From assembly GCA_947095585.1 (NCBI GenBank), contig OX352765.1, positions 26,752,254-26,816,253 on the forward strand: a stretch of DNA of 64,000 bases, read 5' to 3'. Origin of the DNA: Nephrocerus scutellatus (Eukaryota; Arthropoda; Insecta; Diptera; Pipunculidae). Positions 45,020 to 57,589 of the stretch are shown piece after piece. Each line of letters starts with the position of its first letter. The first letter of the stretch is position 1. The notes under the pieces were generated by a model. The model searched no databases, had not been told where the DNA came from, and saw only the letters and a program-made list of their open reading frames with translations. The position numbers were made by a program, and so were the translations under genes.

Positions 45020-46364
45020 ATAAATTTATATAGAGATAGCAAATTGATCACAAATCAAAAGGAAGTTGCAAATAATTTCAACAAATATTTCAATAACATT
45101 GCGATATGTTTTCCTGTAATATTAGCCCTAATATCTTGGAGAATCGTAATGTAGAAAGTATACTACGCAATTTCGAAATAACAGACTATGAAGAACTTAA
45201 TTCGATCGTATCTTTCTTAGATTCTTCCAACTCAATGGGCTGGGACTTTATGTCTGTTAAACGTATTAAGGAATTTAATTTTAAAATAACTCCAGTTTTA
45301 TGTACTGGTATAAATGAAACAATTCTAATGAACGATTTCCCCAATGAGTGAAAAATGGCTTCCGTTACTCAGATATTTAAATCAGGACCTAATAAAAATT
45401 ACAGACCGATATCCGCTCTTGTACATTTTCTAAAACTTTTGAAAAAATTATCTATAAAAGGTTGCAACTTTACCTATATCAATAAAATAATTCTAATCAA
45501 TTTGGATTTCAAAAAAATATCAGTACGCTTTCTGCTTTTTTAAACTTATTAGAAAATATTAACAATTACAAGTCCGAAGAACTAGTTATAAAGTGTGGAG
45601 TACCTCAAGGCTCTATCTTAGATCCATTATTATTTAATATATACATCAATGATGTTTTCTTGCTAAATTTATCTAGCAAACTTCAACTATTTGCGAATGA
45701 TGCGGTAATCACATATGATGCTCTGAGTAGAGAAGACATACAATTACAGATGGAAATCGATTTAAAAATCTTAAATGGTTTTTTCTCGATAATAAATTCA
45801 AAATTCATAATTTTCTCTCTAAGAAAAAAAAAATGTTTGACGATTTTAGCGAAATTTTTTTTGGATTCGGAAAAAATCTCTAGACTAGATAATATTTGTT
45901 ACTTAGGACTGAATATCTGCTATAATTTAAACTGGACGACTCATATCAACTACATTAAGCAAAAGCTTGCACAGTTTGTGTATCTGTCTTTTGACGTATT
46001 GGGAAATATATTACAACCCAAGTGCTATTTTTCATTTGTTCACTCCCGTCTACTTTATTTGATTCAAATTTGGAGATCTGCAGGTAGTACTAAAGTAGAG
46101 AAGTTACAAATATACCACAACCAAGCATTAAAGGCAATCATGAATATTGGAAGTCTATGCCTTTAGGTATCTTTAAAATAAATGTGAAAAGTTTTTTACT
46201 TTCTGAGTTTGTTCAGCAATATAGTATGAACCATATTGTTCTCTGATTCATTGATGTTAATTAATTTAATTGATATATATATTTAATTATTATATTATGT
46301 TATAATATCCATTTAAACTTTTATTAAAATCTAATATTTTTCGAAAAATAAAAAATAAAACAGA
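45020..46364 (+). pseudogene. CR1/L2-like LINE reverse transcriptase fragment
   Basis: Frames in order: VANNFNKYFNNIA, SSNSMGWDFMSVKRIKE, PNKNYRPISALVHFLK, then VIKCGVPQGSILDPLLFNIY (about 45,588-45,645) and LQLFANDAVITYDA (45,680-45,720) where the catalytic ADD is AND. Then CYLGLNICYNLNWTTHINY, FSFVHSRLLYLIQIWRSAGS and KLQIYHNQALKAIMNIG. The 3' UTR is A+T-rich and ends in AATAAAAAATAAAA at about 46,350-46,364. Wording is CR1/L2-like. The endonuclease is missing. Loss of the catalytic Asp and several breaks make it inactive. Confidence 0.8.
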
Positions 46365-46560
46365 ACAGGTAGGATTTATGTGACACGCCAGCGATGCCGG
46401 CCAAGCATACGCTGGAAGGATGGCGTATACAATTACGTCTAGGGTTTAGGGATCCCAAATTGGATGACAACGGCACGAAATCAGGACCGGTGGAGATATT
46501 TCTTGCGGAATACTAGGACCGGGCCCCAGTTGTAGAGCCAAATACGAGTATGATCATGAA
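46365..46560 (+). pseudogene. RTE-type LINE 3' end with SINE-like tail
   Basis: Frames give RPSIRWKDGVYNYV and TARNQDRWRYFLRNTRTG, the typical RTE C-terminus, followed by AGGACCGGGCCCCAGTTGTA and GAGCCAAATACGAGTA. That terminal block resembles the SINE 3' end (TGGACCGCAATGGTCTGTAG CGCCAAATA) and the R1-type LINE end at 59,101-59,130. It starts immediately after the A-rich tail of the CR1-like element. Confidence 0.72.
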
Positions 46561-47495
46561 ACAGAACATTTGCTTAGTAAACCCTTTAAATCTACAGTAA
46601 CTCATCTTTACCTTATTGAATACTCTCCGCCCGGAAAAATGCAATATAAATTTTCAAAGTGTAAGCATTTTATCTGTCAGCGGAGAGATTTTGAACGCAC
46701 TTAGTTAAATCGCATGCGATACGGATGTCATCATTATTTTCCATTTAATTCTATATCTGCACGTTTTGCCCAAACCGACATCCGAACAACGGCTGCCCAC
46801 TAAATTCGCCCATCACAGCAGCTTATTCGCAGAAATGTATGCGATTAAAAGCGACGATGAGGAGAATACCATCAAAAAGAACCCAAAGCGTTGTTCAGCA
46901 GCAGCTAAAGCAAAGGAAATAAAAGAAAAAAACAGAAAAATAAGAAAAAAATAATGAAAGAAATCAACTCAAAGACAAGCAGGAAACGCCGTGGCTCGCA
47001 CTCTATGAAAGAGGCGATTTTCACTTATTCCATTTTCATTCATTCTTTTGTCGTAATTTTAATGTGCTCCTGCTGTGCCGCAATCTACCATCCATCCATC
47101 CTGCGTGAGAAGAGGATTTTATGAAAATCTCTTTGAGCGTTTTGTTGTTTTTTTCCTCTATCCTTACTTTTATCTACTTTAATACACGTGCATTGCGTAG
47201 TCTATTTATGAATTTTATTTCATAATAAAGCTGAAAAGCTTTGCGTTAAAAAACAAATCGGTTTCATAGAATATCTTACATATATACGTACATAAATATG
47301 TATTATATATACTAACTGTTCACGGGCGCTTCGCTACCCGCACACATGAAACCGCACCCAGGGAAGGAGTAGTGGATGTACTATAGCATATAATTAAAAC
47401 ATATTACAAAATTTACTTTACAACACTTTATTTATGTAAAATATCTAATAAAAAAAACTAATAAAATTTTGTAAATATTCCGACTCAAGCACCAA
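46561..47495. other. No gene recognised
   Basis: Contains a lysine-rich chance frame at 46,766-46,954 and a GC-rich word GGGCGCTTCGCTACCC at 47,326-47,341 resembling one near 10,652. No domain seen. Confidence 0.45.
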
Positions 47496-47499
47496 CGTC

Positions 47500-48255
47500 C
47501 CAGTCCAAAATAAAAACAAATGTATCGGAGCAACAAACGAACATAAATGGTTTGAAAATTGTTTCGATACGTCCGGTGGCTTAAGCGTGAAAATATATAC
47601 AAAAAAGATATCGACTCCATCGCAACCTATCAGGATAAAAATTGAGACAAACCTTCAGTAGCATAATCGAACATATAATGTGAATGTGACTTTTATATGC
47701 CGAGTGGTTTAGGCATGATGATGTTACAAAAATATGCACTAACAGACCAAACCACATTTTCGAAAATATCTCCACTGCAGCGCTAACTATCGCTTCTAAA
47801 GAAAACATAAACTTATCCATGTACCAAACGAGCATATAATTCGATACGTCCAGGTGGTTAAGATGTGCTGATGTCTCGATTTCAGCGCCCATAAACACAT
47901 AAACTTAAAGGAGTACCAAACGAATATATGGTGTAAGTAGGTATACAAAATATCTCAACTTCCCCTCCACCTACCGGACTCAAAGAGACAAATATTTACA
48001 ATCACCAATCGAAAATATGGCGTTAATTTGGCATCAATATGTTCAGTGGTTTAGGTTTAGTACTCTTACACACATATTCAACAATATCCGCACTCCAGCG
48101 CCATCTAGAGATTCCAAGAAAAGGCGAACTTATTGGAGCATGAAACGAACACATGGTTTAAATATGGCTTCGATACGTCTATTGGCTTAGGTGTGATGAC
48201 GTATTTTATGCCTGATGGCTCTGGATTCCAGCGCCAGAAAACAATCTAGTAGAAT
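47500..48255. repeat. Degenerate satellite-like tandem repeats
   Basis: Words such as CCAAACGAACATATGG, CTTCGATACGTCCGGTGG, TTAGG-GTGATGATGT and CTCCAGCGCCA recur in the same order near 47,530, 47,665, 47,825, 47,915, 48,005 and 48,140, with irregular spacing of about 90-160 bp. Further units appear at 49,025-49,135, beyond a LINE insertion. Divergence between units is high. Confidence 0.6.
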
Positions 48256-48299
48256 TTAAAGCTTCCAAAACCCTATGCTGTTATGTCATGTCATCCAAG

Positions 48300-49015
48300 C
48301 GAATCTTAAATCAATTATCCATGAATGGCGCTTACATCGAATAAACTGAAAAACTAGCAATTCTCGGTATGTACGTTAATGACAAGCTTCGTTGGAATGA
48401 CAACAAATGTGCTGCGAAATTTTTAGGTTTTCTAACCCGCTGCAAGAAATATTTCACTACATCTGATCTGGCTTTTATTGCCCTAAACTTGAATACAATT
48501 GTCCGATCTGCTCTGGTGCTCCTTAAACGACCTTGCATCAGCTTGATAGAATACAAAACCATGGGATAAAACTAATCGGTGACGAAAATATTGCGAAATC
48601 AATAGATTCGCTTGAACACCACAGGAACGTTTCCTGCTTTTCACTGTTTTATCGATTCTTTCACCAGCGGTGTTCAAGAGAAATAGCCAGCTCCATGCCA
48701 CCTCTCCTTGAATTCAACCGCAATACTCGTGGCGCTCTGAATGCTCATCAGTTTACACTCAAGCCTTCTTCGGCCGTATAGTTAAGTTCAGGGATTCGTT
48801 CTTCAGCCGTACAACACGTATGTGGAATGCCATGCCAAGCTCTGTCTTTCCACATCACTATGATCCACAGGCATTCAAAGCACAAGCTCTTAGACATCTC
48901 CTCTTTTCTCCTCCTTTTCCTTAACGACCACGTTGCGTCTAGCTTTTAGACGAGAACTATAAGGGTGTGAACTGCTTTAGGCGTGCGCGAATTATAGAAA
49001 AAAGCTACCGGATCC
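48300..49015 (+). pseudogene. Jockey-group LINE C-terminus and 3' end
   Basis: Frames: LTRCKKYFTTSDLAFIAL, DRIQNHGIKLIGDENIAKSI (48,540-48,600), DSLEHHRNVSCFSLFYRFF (48,603-48,660), CSREIASSMPPLLEFNRNTR and GALNAHQFTLKPSSA, the C-terminal region after the RT in this Jockey-group family. It then follows the same nucleotide text as 35,640-35,920 to the end. 5'-truncated. It interrupts the satellite-like repeats. Related by motif to 26,400-28,656. Confidence 0.82.
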
Positions 49016-49019
49016 TTAA

Positions 49020-49135
49020 TAAACCTCAACTTATCGTACCACCTAACGAGCTTATGGCGTTAGGTTAGATAAGATATATATGCAGAACGATATTTTCAAA
49101 GATATTTCGATTACAGCGCCAACAAGCATTTATTT
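49020..49135. repeat. Satellite-like unit beyond the LINE insertion
   Basis: TACCACCTAACGAGCTTATG, GGCGTTAGG, then TTACAGCGCCAACAAGC, matching the order of units in 47,500-48,255. Confidence 0.5.
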
Positions 49136-49915
49136 TAATTTATATAGATACATATATAAATATTATCGTGGCGGGGCTTAGCGTTATAAACTTAAATTTC
49201 AAGTTTATGGAAATAACAAATCATAAGCAATGTAATGAATGAATATTAATTAAATGTCATTTCGTACTGTGCCGCAGGTGAAACATTCATTAACTTATGA
49301 AAGATATGCAGTATGAAACGCGAAAAATAAAACTCTGACGGCCTGCGTGTAGGAAAACTTGTTAGCAAAAGTTCAGAATGTTCAATTACCACGTCTGGAA
49401 CGACATTTAATTACAATTTGCATTTAAAGTAATTTTCAGGCTTGAGCAACCACAGCAACATGGAGCAAACCACTTATTGGGTCGAATATGACTATATGAC
49501 TATAGTGAGGAAAAGCATCACAACCACAGTAATATTCCGGCAGTAATTGCAGTAACTTTTTTGTTGTTTTATCATAATCTGGCGAACTACACTTGATTAA
49601 GTTGGAAATGCTTAAACTCCAAAGTAGCTAATTAACCAACTAATGTTCAAGGAAGTAAGGTAAAATAATGATTTCGTTATTGTGTTAGATGTAATTGCAA
49701 AGCTGCCTCGATTTTGTTCACTATATGTATGTGGACTTGAGTTGATATATTGATATAATATAAAGAAAAATAAATAGCATTTCAAAATCGGATCAAAGCT
49801 GAAAACTGTTTTTTTTCTTCTTACATTTATAAGTTTGCGCTATGGAAATCCTGTACAGAAACAAAAACTTAGAAAGCATAAAACCTGACAGTTGCGGTGT
49901 ATTAAACCAACACAA
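49136..49915. other. No gene recognised
   Basis: AT-rich spacer without identified features. Confidence 0.5.
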
Positions 49916-49919
49916 GTAA

Positions 49920-50165
49920 ATATAAAAAAAACTTAGTTTTTCAGGTTAGAACTTTTATGTATACGTCGATAGATGCATACATTTTCGTATTGAGATGTTG
50001 AAAATAATACCCACTCTTAGGCTCGTCACACGAGACAAACGCGGCGCGGGATCTCAGAAATGTCCCATGAAAGCTCACAAAATTTCAGGACGTGTTGGTT
50101 AGAGGCAACTTCAAAGAAGTCGAAAAAAATGGACAAACGGGGATCAAGTTGTAGCCATTAATTAA
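49920..50165 (-). repeat. Repeat family B (copy 3, partial)
   Basis: Same orientation as 6,481-7,055: AAACTTAGTTTTTCAGGTTA then TTTTATGTATACGTC at one edge, CGTCACACGAGACAAACGCG inside, GAAAGCTCACAAAATTTCAG, then ACTTCAAAGAAGTCG and GGACAAACGGGGATCAAG at the other edge. Confidence 0.6.
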
Positions 50166-50169
50166 TCTT

Positions 50170-51895
50170 CTACTCACATGTCGGATTATTAATTCAAAAC
50201 TAGGCGTGTCATCTGTCAGAAGATCTGTCTGCAGAGGAACCCCACAAGGTTGAGTCCTGTCTCCCCTTCTATGGAACTTAGCGGTGAATGAGCTGCTGGT
50301 ATGCCCAAGAGGTGAGGGCTGCAGTGTAACCGCTTATGCGGATGACGTTGCTATTTCCTTTTCAGGAAAATACCCGAATACCTTAAAGGAGCTCCTGCAA
50401 AATGCTCTCAACAAGCTAACTTGCTGGGCACATCGCTGTGGTTTAGGGGTAAATCCTCACCAGGAAATATATTATCCCACATATTAACCCTCCTTTTATA
50501 AAAGCTTAACATTCTCTGATAAAGCCTAATATTTGGGTCTTATTTTGGACAGAAAGCTAAGCTGGAAACCGAACATACAAAAAAGAGTTCGTATAGCCAC
50601 AGTGGCACTCTTCTTATGTGAAAAAGCCATTGGTATCTGCTATAGGGTCTTCAACCGGTCGGTGTGACTGTACGGTGGACGGCCTTAAATAAGAAAGTAA
50701 ACCTTGACAAATTAAGCTAAGTCCAAAGAGCTAGTCTAAGTATGAACGGAGCACTTCATACAACCCCATCCGCCACATTGGACATTCGGTTCGACCTTAC
50801 ACCACTCGAGATTTTCAGCAGGTAAGTAGCTGCTAGTTCGGCTAGTCGCCTTAATGCTATCTCCCAGTGGACTAGAAATGAAATCGGTCAGTCCTCTATC
50901 CTGAGAGAGAGACTACAGAGACTACACCATTCCGCAACTCCATTTCAACAAAAACTGCCAACTCACCTTCCCCTCCAGATCATTCTGAGTAGAAGCCGCT
51001 TACCTGGAAGATAAACACATTCATTTTTACACAGACGGGTCAAAAACTGATAACGTAGTCGGCGGAGGTGGTTTCTCAAAATGCTTAATCTTAGCCTCTC
51101 ATTCCGTCTTCAAAATCAGTGAAGCCTTACCTTGGCTAAAGAGAAACGTTATATTCGCTAATTATATCCATATATTCTCGGATAGCCAAGCTGCACTGAA
51201 ATCTCTGGAATCAGTATTCACAAATTCAATCTTAGCCCTTAACTGCCGAACACCTATCATGGACATGGCGGAGCAGTTCAATATCTACCTGTGTTGTGTG
51301 CCGGAGCACAGAGACATTCCGGGTAGCTGTATGGCTGACGAACTCGCCAAGCAAGGAACTACAATACCCTTCATACCTGAATATCATTCTATAGGAATAC
51401 CAATCGCTACATGCAAACTCTTGTTAAAGCGGGTTGCTACTGAAAAACCTATCTGTAGGTGGTCACACAATACAACTTGTATAACGACAAAACAGATTTG
51501 GCCCAAGCTGGATCCTAAACACTCCAAGTGTTTGATCTCACAAAAAAAGATCGCACATCGGTGCTATTGTAGGTGTCATCACTGTCTTATAGACAAGCAT
51601 GCAGCAAGACGTAGGGTATTCTCGAATGATTTCTGTAGAAGCTGCATGGATGAGGAGGAGGAGGAGATCATTATCAAAAAACGTAAACTCCACATGGGAG
51701 CCGTCTTTGACAACGACACTAATGATCTGATCTACATTGACATGAGCATTATCTTACGCTTCATACGAAGCTCTAATTGGTTCATCGAGTAGATGGAAAA
51801 ATATTTTCTTGAGCCGTGTGGTATCACAATGGACCATTGGTGGTCTAAGTGTGTCGGTTTTCACTGACAGCCACCTTAATTTAACCTAACCTACA
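50170..51895 (+). pseudogene. RNase H-bearing LINE (I/LOA/R1 type), 3' half
   Basis: RT: VCRGTPQG then LLWNLAVNELL and TAYADDVAISFSGKYPNTLK (50,329-50,388) with the catalytic ADD intact, then GLGVNPHQE and YLGLILDRKLSWKPNI. Decayed thumb. RNase H: IHFYTDGSKTDNVVGGGGF (about 51,022-51,078), IFSDSQAALKSLES (51,172-51,213) and VPEHRDIPGSCMADELAKQG, giving D, D and a histidine-loop with H intact but E weak. C-terminus: CRSCMDEEEEE (51,634-51,666), then ILRFIRSSNWFIE and a stop. 3' tail to about 51,895 shared with 898-1,290. The last 177 codons are uninterrupted. Confidence 0.88.
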
Positions 51896-53470
51896 GTAGA
51901 GTGTTAAAACTTAAAATGTCTCGAAAAAAGTCATTGTTTTCTTGGAATCTCAGCGATTCTTAAAATACCATCTCTGAAGTGACACTGTTTCACAACAATG
52001 AGAACAATGAGACTTATTTCTCTCGTGATGTATTTTCTGAATAGACTTGTGAAGTTATTCCTTAACTTAGCTGTCGTTTCTTTAACTTAATTGTAGCAGT
52101 ATTCTTCTAGCTGCATGATATATAAATGTTATATTTATATTTTTATAAAAGAACTATCTATATTATATTTTATTTCACAGACTAAAACTCATATGCAACA
52201 CATTTCGACGATAGTCGTTTTCCATTTGCCTAAATATATAACATACTCCAATGGTACAAATGACGTGGCTCCTATCTAACCACCTTCGCCATAATAGCAA
52301 TAATCCAATATTTGATATAAGGCACAAAAACTATGTATTAAATGTATAAATATAGTCCCCAACTAGCAAATACAAAAACAATTTAAGGTGATAAATGGAC
52401 ACGGGTGATATTTTAAGACCACTCTCCCCTATCCTTAAAAACAACTCAACCGAACCGCTATTATAATTAGTTTTTGCAGTAACAGTTTCTACTTCTTTTA
52501 CAGCTTCGTGGTATGATAGCTGAAGCACGATATTTACGTTCATGTGAAGGGAATTCCTGCGACGCCACGACGCCTACTCGACTCTGTGCCGGCGGTCGTT
52601 ACGAAACCATAATCGTTTGTTCGAGAAAATTTCTCTCAGACTTGCACCCAATTAGTAGTCAATTTTCTTGTTGAGTACATTTGCCTGTTTTTCACAACAG
52701 TAATTCCCGGCCAGATTAGTGTTAAAATTCCTTCCCTTTGACGGGAACCCATCAATGCGAGAATGAATGTGAAAGCATTGGGTGACAGTGATACTCATTT
52801 TAAGCTCATTTAAGGAATTAGAAGGTTTTTTGTTTTCAAAACGCGATTCGCCGACGATAAGTATTCTAGATGGTGGTAGAGATTTACCAGAAATGTTGCT
52901 TTACGTAAAGATGACATACAATTTTATTACAGTGAATGTGTTAATGTGGAGCTACTTTGTAGGAATAAGAAAATCCGAAACGACGTGGAAAATTTTTTTT
53001 GAAACCGTACGACGAAATTGAATGATTTTGAGGCTTGGAAGTAGTCAGAGAAAATATTGAAAAACCTTCACATGAGCTAATTTAAAAAATTTTAAAGTCA
53101 ATTATGAAAATATAGCCTGCAGTTAAATTGTTGCCAACGGGTGGCCTTCCTACGAGTATTATAAGATATTGGCCACATCTTTATTACCGAGTTCTATTAC
53201 ACTAAAACTAGCCAAAATTAAGATTAAAATAGCGCAAGACATTGAATACCATTTTCAGAAGTCTCACGTTCCGTACGATTTAGACGATTTTAAGTATAAA
53301 AAACCGCTAGACTTTGAATAGCTTACATTTCCAGGTTTCGTTGTACGCTCGAAAGACATTGGGTGATAAGCAAATCTTCTAGGCAACCGCAGTTAACCTC
53401 AGTGGGAACAGGCTTTATTTACTGGGTAGTAAGAGATAATTTGTTGGTAAGAGACTCTTGCAAAAAAGTA
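51896..53470. other. No gene recognised
   Basis: AT-rich. A minus frame at 52,543-52,331 (SYHEAVKEVETVTAKTNYNS...) looks mildly protein-like but I do not recognise it. The rest is featureless. Confidence 0.4.
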
Positions 53471-53474
53471 CACC

Positions 53475-54290
53475 GGACCCGATTTTGAGCCGATGTCATG
53501 CATTTTTGCATCCCTAAAATCTGGACGTTCTGGTCTTATCCATCCTTCCAGCGTAGGCTTGGCTGGCTTCGCTGTCGTGCTCCATAAATCCTAACCACAA
53601 ACGCCTTGCCAAGCAGGATCTTCTTCGCTAATGCGAGCGAGATTTACTCTCTTCACGATGTCAACAACGCGGTAAGTTTATTTGAAATGCCGAATTCTCT
53701 CGTGGCTTTATAAAGTTATACTCTGGGTATGCTATCATAAAGTCTATAAAAAGATATTGTAGTGAGTTTTGAAACTCTAGACATTTTTCCATCACCTGTC
53801 TAAGGGTGTAAATCTGATCAGTTGTTGATTTGCCTGGGATGAAGCCACACTGTTATGGACCAATTATGACTTTAGCGTATGGGGTTATCCTGTGATGAAC
53901 GATAAAGGCGAAAATCTTATACCCGGTACTCAACAACGTTATACCACGATAATTGCAGCAGGTTGTGATATCTCCTTTCTTATGTAAGGGGCACAGTATG
54001 CCTCTTCGCTAGTCTTCTGGCATCGCTTCTTCCTCCCATATTTGCAGTATTATTTCATGAATTGTTTGGTGTATTTTAATCAGCTCTGCTGGGATGCCAT
54101 CTGATACCATAATATCATAATATTTTTGAGCCTATTTATAGCTTTTCTTACTTCGTCTATGCTTGGTGGTGGTCTATGCTTCGTCTATGCCTCAGCAACT
54201 CATGAAAGTGCTCTTCCCATCGCTCTAAGGTGCCTTTGAGATCGCCGATCATATTATCCTCTTTATATCGACTAGGGGGCACCTATTCAA
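53475..54290 (-). pseudogene. RTE-type LINE reverse transcriptase fragment
   Basis: Read downward from 54,290: NMIGDLKGTLERWEEHF, IDEVRKAINRLKN, DGIPAELIKIHQTIHEI, MPEDWRRGILCPL-like text, CCNYRGITLLSTGYKI, then IIGPQQCGFIPGKSTTDQIY (about 53,880-53,820) and RQVMEKCLEF. The RT catalytic region is deleted. The copy resumes with LGKAFVVRIYGARQRSQPSL, RWKDG and MTSAQNRVR at 53,610-53,490. The reading frame changes repeatedly. The first part is the RT fingers/palm entrance and the last the RTE C-terminus, so a large internal deletion separates them. Confidence 0.75.
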
Positions 54291-56620
54291 TTGCTCAAAA
54301 CCGAATCCTTTACCTATTGGGCAATGTAAAAAAAATTAAAAAATGGACTCAATGAAATTCCAACCTGTGCCCCTATGCAATTTTATAAAATCGAGAAAAA
54401 TAAATTAAAAAATACACAAAATAGGTACTGAAAGACTTTGAGCACGTCGTTCTGATTCTGTTTCTCGTTGGATTTGTTTCTACATACCTATGTAAATGCA
54501 GATGTAAATCTTAAGAAATATGTGCTTTGACGAATTTTAATATTGTGTTTACTACGTGCATTCTAGTACCTTATTAGCACTTTTGTGTTAGTAATGGTAT
54601 TGGTGTACCAATTAATTTGAATTTATTCACAAGACGACAAACTGTCGCTCGATCGCCCAGGAGATCATTACGATAAGTTCTCGCAAATATTCATTTGATT
54701 GAATTTTAATAATTTAAACGCGTTGTTGAAATGTAATGACAATATATATCTATAACATTTTTATGACAGTTTTTTTGTAGGTATTTACAATACCAAAATA
54801 TCAAAGACTAAGCGCCTTAATAGAATGCGAGTTCTTTGCTAAAGCTGCCACGACTCCAAACATAATTGATTCCATCACAACTAAAAGCCTCAAATCTATT
54901 TTGGAACTGAAAGAACGGACTTACTTTCACTTTCAGTATATACCAAAGAAATGTTATCATTTAAATGTGGGGTGTTGGATGTGAATATGTATATACGAAA
55001 ACAAAAATGCTGTGCTGCTGCGTGCGGTTTCGAAAGTTCTGGTTTGTAATTTGTTCTGAAACCATTAACCCAATTCTAAATCAAAACCGTTTTTGGTTAG
55101 ATGTTGCACTGATGACAAACACTCTAAAGGACAATGCACAATGCATTTGCATTTAAAATATGCCGCACGTTGTTTATAGTCGGTCGAGTAACACGCGGTG
55201 TATCTGGCAATCTGGCTGCGATGCATACTTCTAAGCGACAACTACATAAAAGGAAATTCTCACATTGTCCATCAGTTGGTTTTTTCCACTTTTTTTATGC
55301 AACTTTATTATTTTTTGTAAAATGTTTTTGCCCAACTGTGAACGCGTAACATACCGAGCTTTTCCAAATGTTTAATCCTTAAAATAGTCATCCTGGAATT
55401 TTATGCACCGTCAGGTAGTGCGACTTTTGCTCGTGTATTTAAGCGAATATATGCCAGTTGGCTAAATACAAATTGTGTCAAAAAACTAAAAAAACATGTC
55501 CTAAAAAACATGTCCTAGAAAAAATACAAGTATCAACGTTGCCTGACTCAATATTTTTGAGTTTCGTTTCAATGTCTTACAACTTTTACCTTTAGTAAAG
55601 AAAAGGCAACTCAAAAACCGTGAGTTTTGCACCAAAGCCCGTCTAAAACAACTGCAACGAATAGAAAAAAATGTTCCAATTTACGCGGAACAACGTTGGA
55701 GCACAAAATAATGGATGATTCTTTTCAACCGAGACTTGCTGCTTCACAAATATTTATACATAAAAAAAAGACTTTACAATATAGCAAAAATTTCCTGTTA
55801 CAGCTTTAATTTAAAGTTGTGATAACGCCAACTGCAAGCACTTTCATCAACTATTTGCGTTCATGTACATACATCGGGTTGGCACCCATTGCTGCAGAGG
55901 ACACCATGCAATTGTGAAGTGTATACGATGGCTCTTTGCAGAATGATTTATCTTTATATTATTATCCCTCCTCTGTGCAGTGTTGCTCTTATAATTAGTT
56001 GGCTTAAAGAAATAACGAATGACGTAACTTTGTGTACTCCTCTTGACAGATCAGAATTCCATACAGGGAAGAATTGAATCTTTGATTTGAAGTGCACCAG
56101 GCACGCACTGAATCACATTGAGTTTACGTATTATGAACACACAAGCAATAGGGATAAATAATGAATGCAAACAAAATGTTATGCATTACGTAGGCAAAGA
56201 CAAGCAAGTAAATCAATGCCATAAGAAGAATCCGCTAGGCAGGACTTTGTCCAACAAGAAGAGAATAGAAATGTTAATGTGTGAGATCTCTGTCAATTTA
56301 ACTCTGACCGAGATGCGACAACAGATGGATAGATGACACAGACAGCAATGACAACAAATAACGAGATCGCATCTGCTTTGTGTCCCGGTTTGACGGTGAC
56401 AATGCAATGAATGCCAAAAGGACGATTGCACTGTGGGTTTCCTTCAAGTCTAGTGCTCTGCACTTATTTGTATTTAAGTGTGCAGTTTTATTTAATGCAG
56501 AACTTGTGATGAGAACCTAGGTTTAAAAGTATTTTCCATCGGCTATATGTCATATTTATGTTAATTAGTCAATCTATGTGATCGAGTAACATAAATACAA
56601 CTTTTTACTTTTTTTTATAT
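54291..56620. other. No gene recognised
   Basis: More than 2 kb of AT-rich sequence. Short frames at 54,965-55,349, 55,627-55,809 and 55,889-56,431 have no recognisable motif on either strand. Confidence 0.5.
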
Positions 56621-56624
56621 TAAC

Positions 56625-57000
56625 ACTAGTTGTTAACGCCGGCGTTACCCGGGACCCACCGACCCACATCCCCGTTTTAGACCCACCAAAAGCTAAAGCC
56701 ACTCACACCGCACACCATTGAGCGACACTCCCACCTACCCGCCACTGACCCAAAATTGTAGCCTATAACCTCCGGTCGCCAGTTCATACATAAATCCGAT
56801 GGAAAACGGCATTTTGCCAATTTTTCTCGAATTTTTCAAGTTTTTCTGGAATTTTCCAATTTTCCAGCTTTCTATAATCATCCCCGGACTATTACCAACA
56901 TTTAAAAAAAATGAGTCAAATCGGTCCAGCCGTTTAGTCCTGAAAAGGTAACAGACAGTCAGAGTTACTTTAACATTAATAATATTAGTATAGAAGTATG
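56625..57000 (+). repeat. Interspersed repeat family A, fullest copy
   Basis: Head AACACTAGTTGTTAACGCCG and GCGTTACCCGGGACCC, C-rich middle (CCACTGACCCAAAATTGTAG), TTTTCCAATTTTCCAGC, GTCAAATCGGTCCAGCCGTT, a CAGACAGTCAGAG word and a TAATAATATTAGTATAGAAG tail. Partial copies lie at 16,855-17,300. Head and tail words resemble a class of short insect repeats, but I cannot assign it to SINE, LINE end or DNA element. Confidence 0.6.
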
Positions 57001-57184
57001 GATATAGCTTCAACAATTTATTGAAAGCTTATTAGGCACAAATTTAAAAAAAAAATTTAAGCTAATGTCGTGGACTACTTCGAATTCTTCCTATACTACC
57101 TTAATCTACTACATTTATTAAGTGAAACGTGTATCCTGCACTTGCATGCACCGAAATTATGCACTTTGAGTTATTTTCATTTGG

Positions 57185-57315
57185 GTAGACTGATTTCAAT
57201 GGTTAAACCAGCTCAACAACCAGGATGCAAATTTATATCAACTGTTAAATCAATCTATTGTCACACGAATAGGGTTAAATCACCTGACCTCATTGACTTC
57301 TTTATAACAAAATAA
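57185..57315 (+). pseudogene. Jockey-group LINE endonuclease fragment
   Basis: Plus frame: ISMVKPAQQPGCKFISTVKS then TNRVKSPDLIDFFITK, the LSTG.PTYWP..R.PDLIDFFI segment near the end of Jockey-group endonucleases. It breaks at about 57,315, directly before a Copia remnant on the other strand, which may be the insertion that cut it. Confidence 0.6.
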
Positions 57316-57324
57316 ATATCGAGG

Positions 57325-57560
57325 GGTTTTGTAGAAAGTTAACGCTTTGGACCATTTACAGCTTTTGTCAAATTATCTACCACCATTTCATCAGTCGATA
57401 CACAAGTTATCTGCATCGTTCCATCCTCGATTCGTTCACGCAAATAATGATGCCTGATGTCGATATGTTTTGATCGTGGTCAAAATCTGACGTTTGTGGC
57501 CAATTTTATTGCACCCTGGTTATCATAAAATAATTTGATTGATGATGTCTTATTTCCATT
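57325..57560 (-). pseudogene. Copia retrotransposon RNase H C-terminus
   Basis: Read downward from about 57,545: SSIKLFYDNQGAIKLATN, VRF, PRSKHIDIRHHYLRERIEDG, TMQITCVSTDEMVVDNLTKA. This is the Ty1/Copia RNase H end, with the DNQ motif and the SKHIDIRHH box diagnostic of the family. One stop lies in the middle. Only about 75 codons remain, and the rest of gag-pol is deleted between this and the LTR-like sequence at 57,590-57,890. Confidence 0.85.
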
Positions 57561-57589
57561 TATTTCATTATTTCAACCATATTGATTCT

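Noticed and set aside
46766..46954. Small lysine-rich basic protein
   Set aside because: Composition comes from A-rich sequence; no flanking gene structure, conserved motif or partner.
52331..52543. Minus-strand frame that reads like a protein (KTNYNSGSVELFLRIGESG)
   Set aside because: Could not be tied to any family or neighbour; too short and isolated to annotate as a gene.
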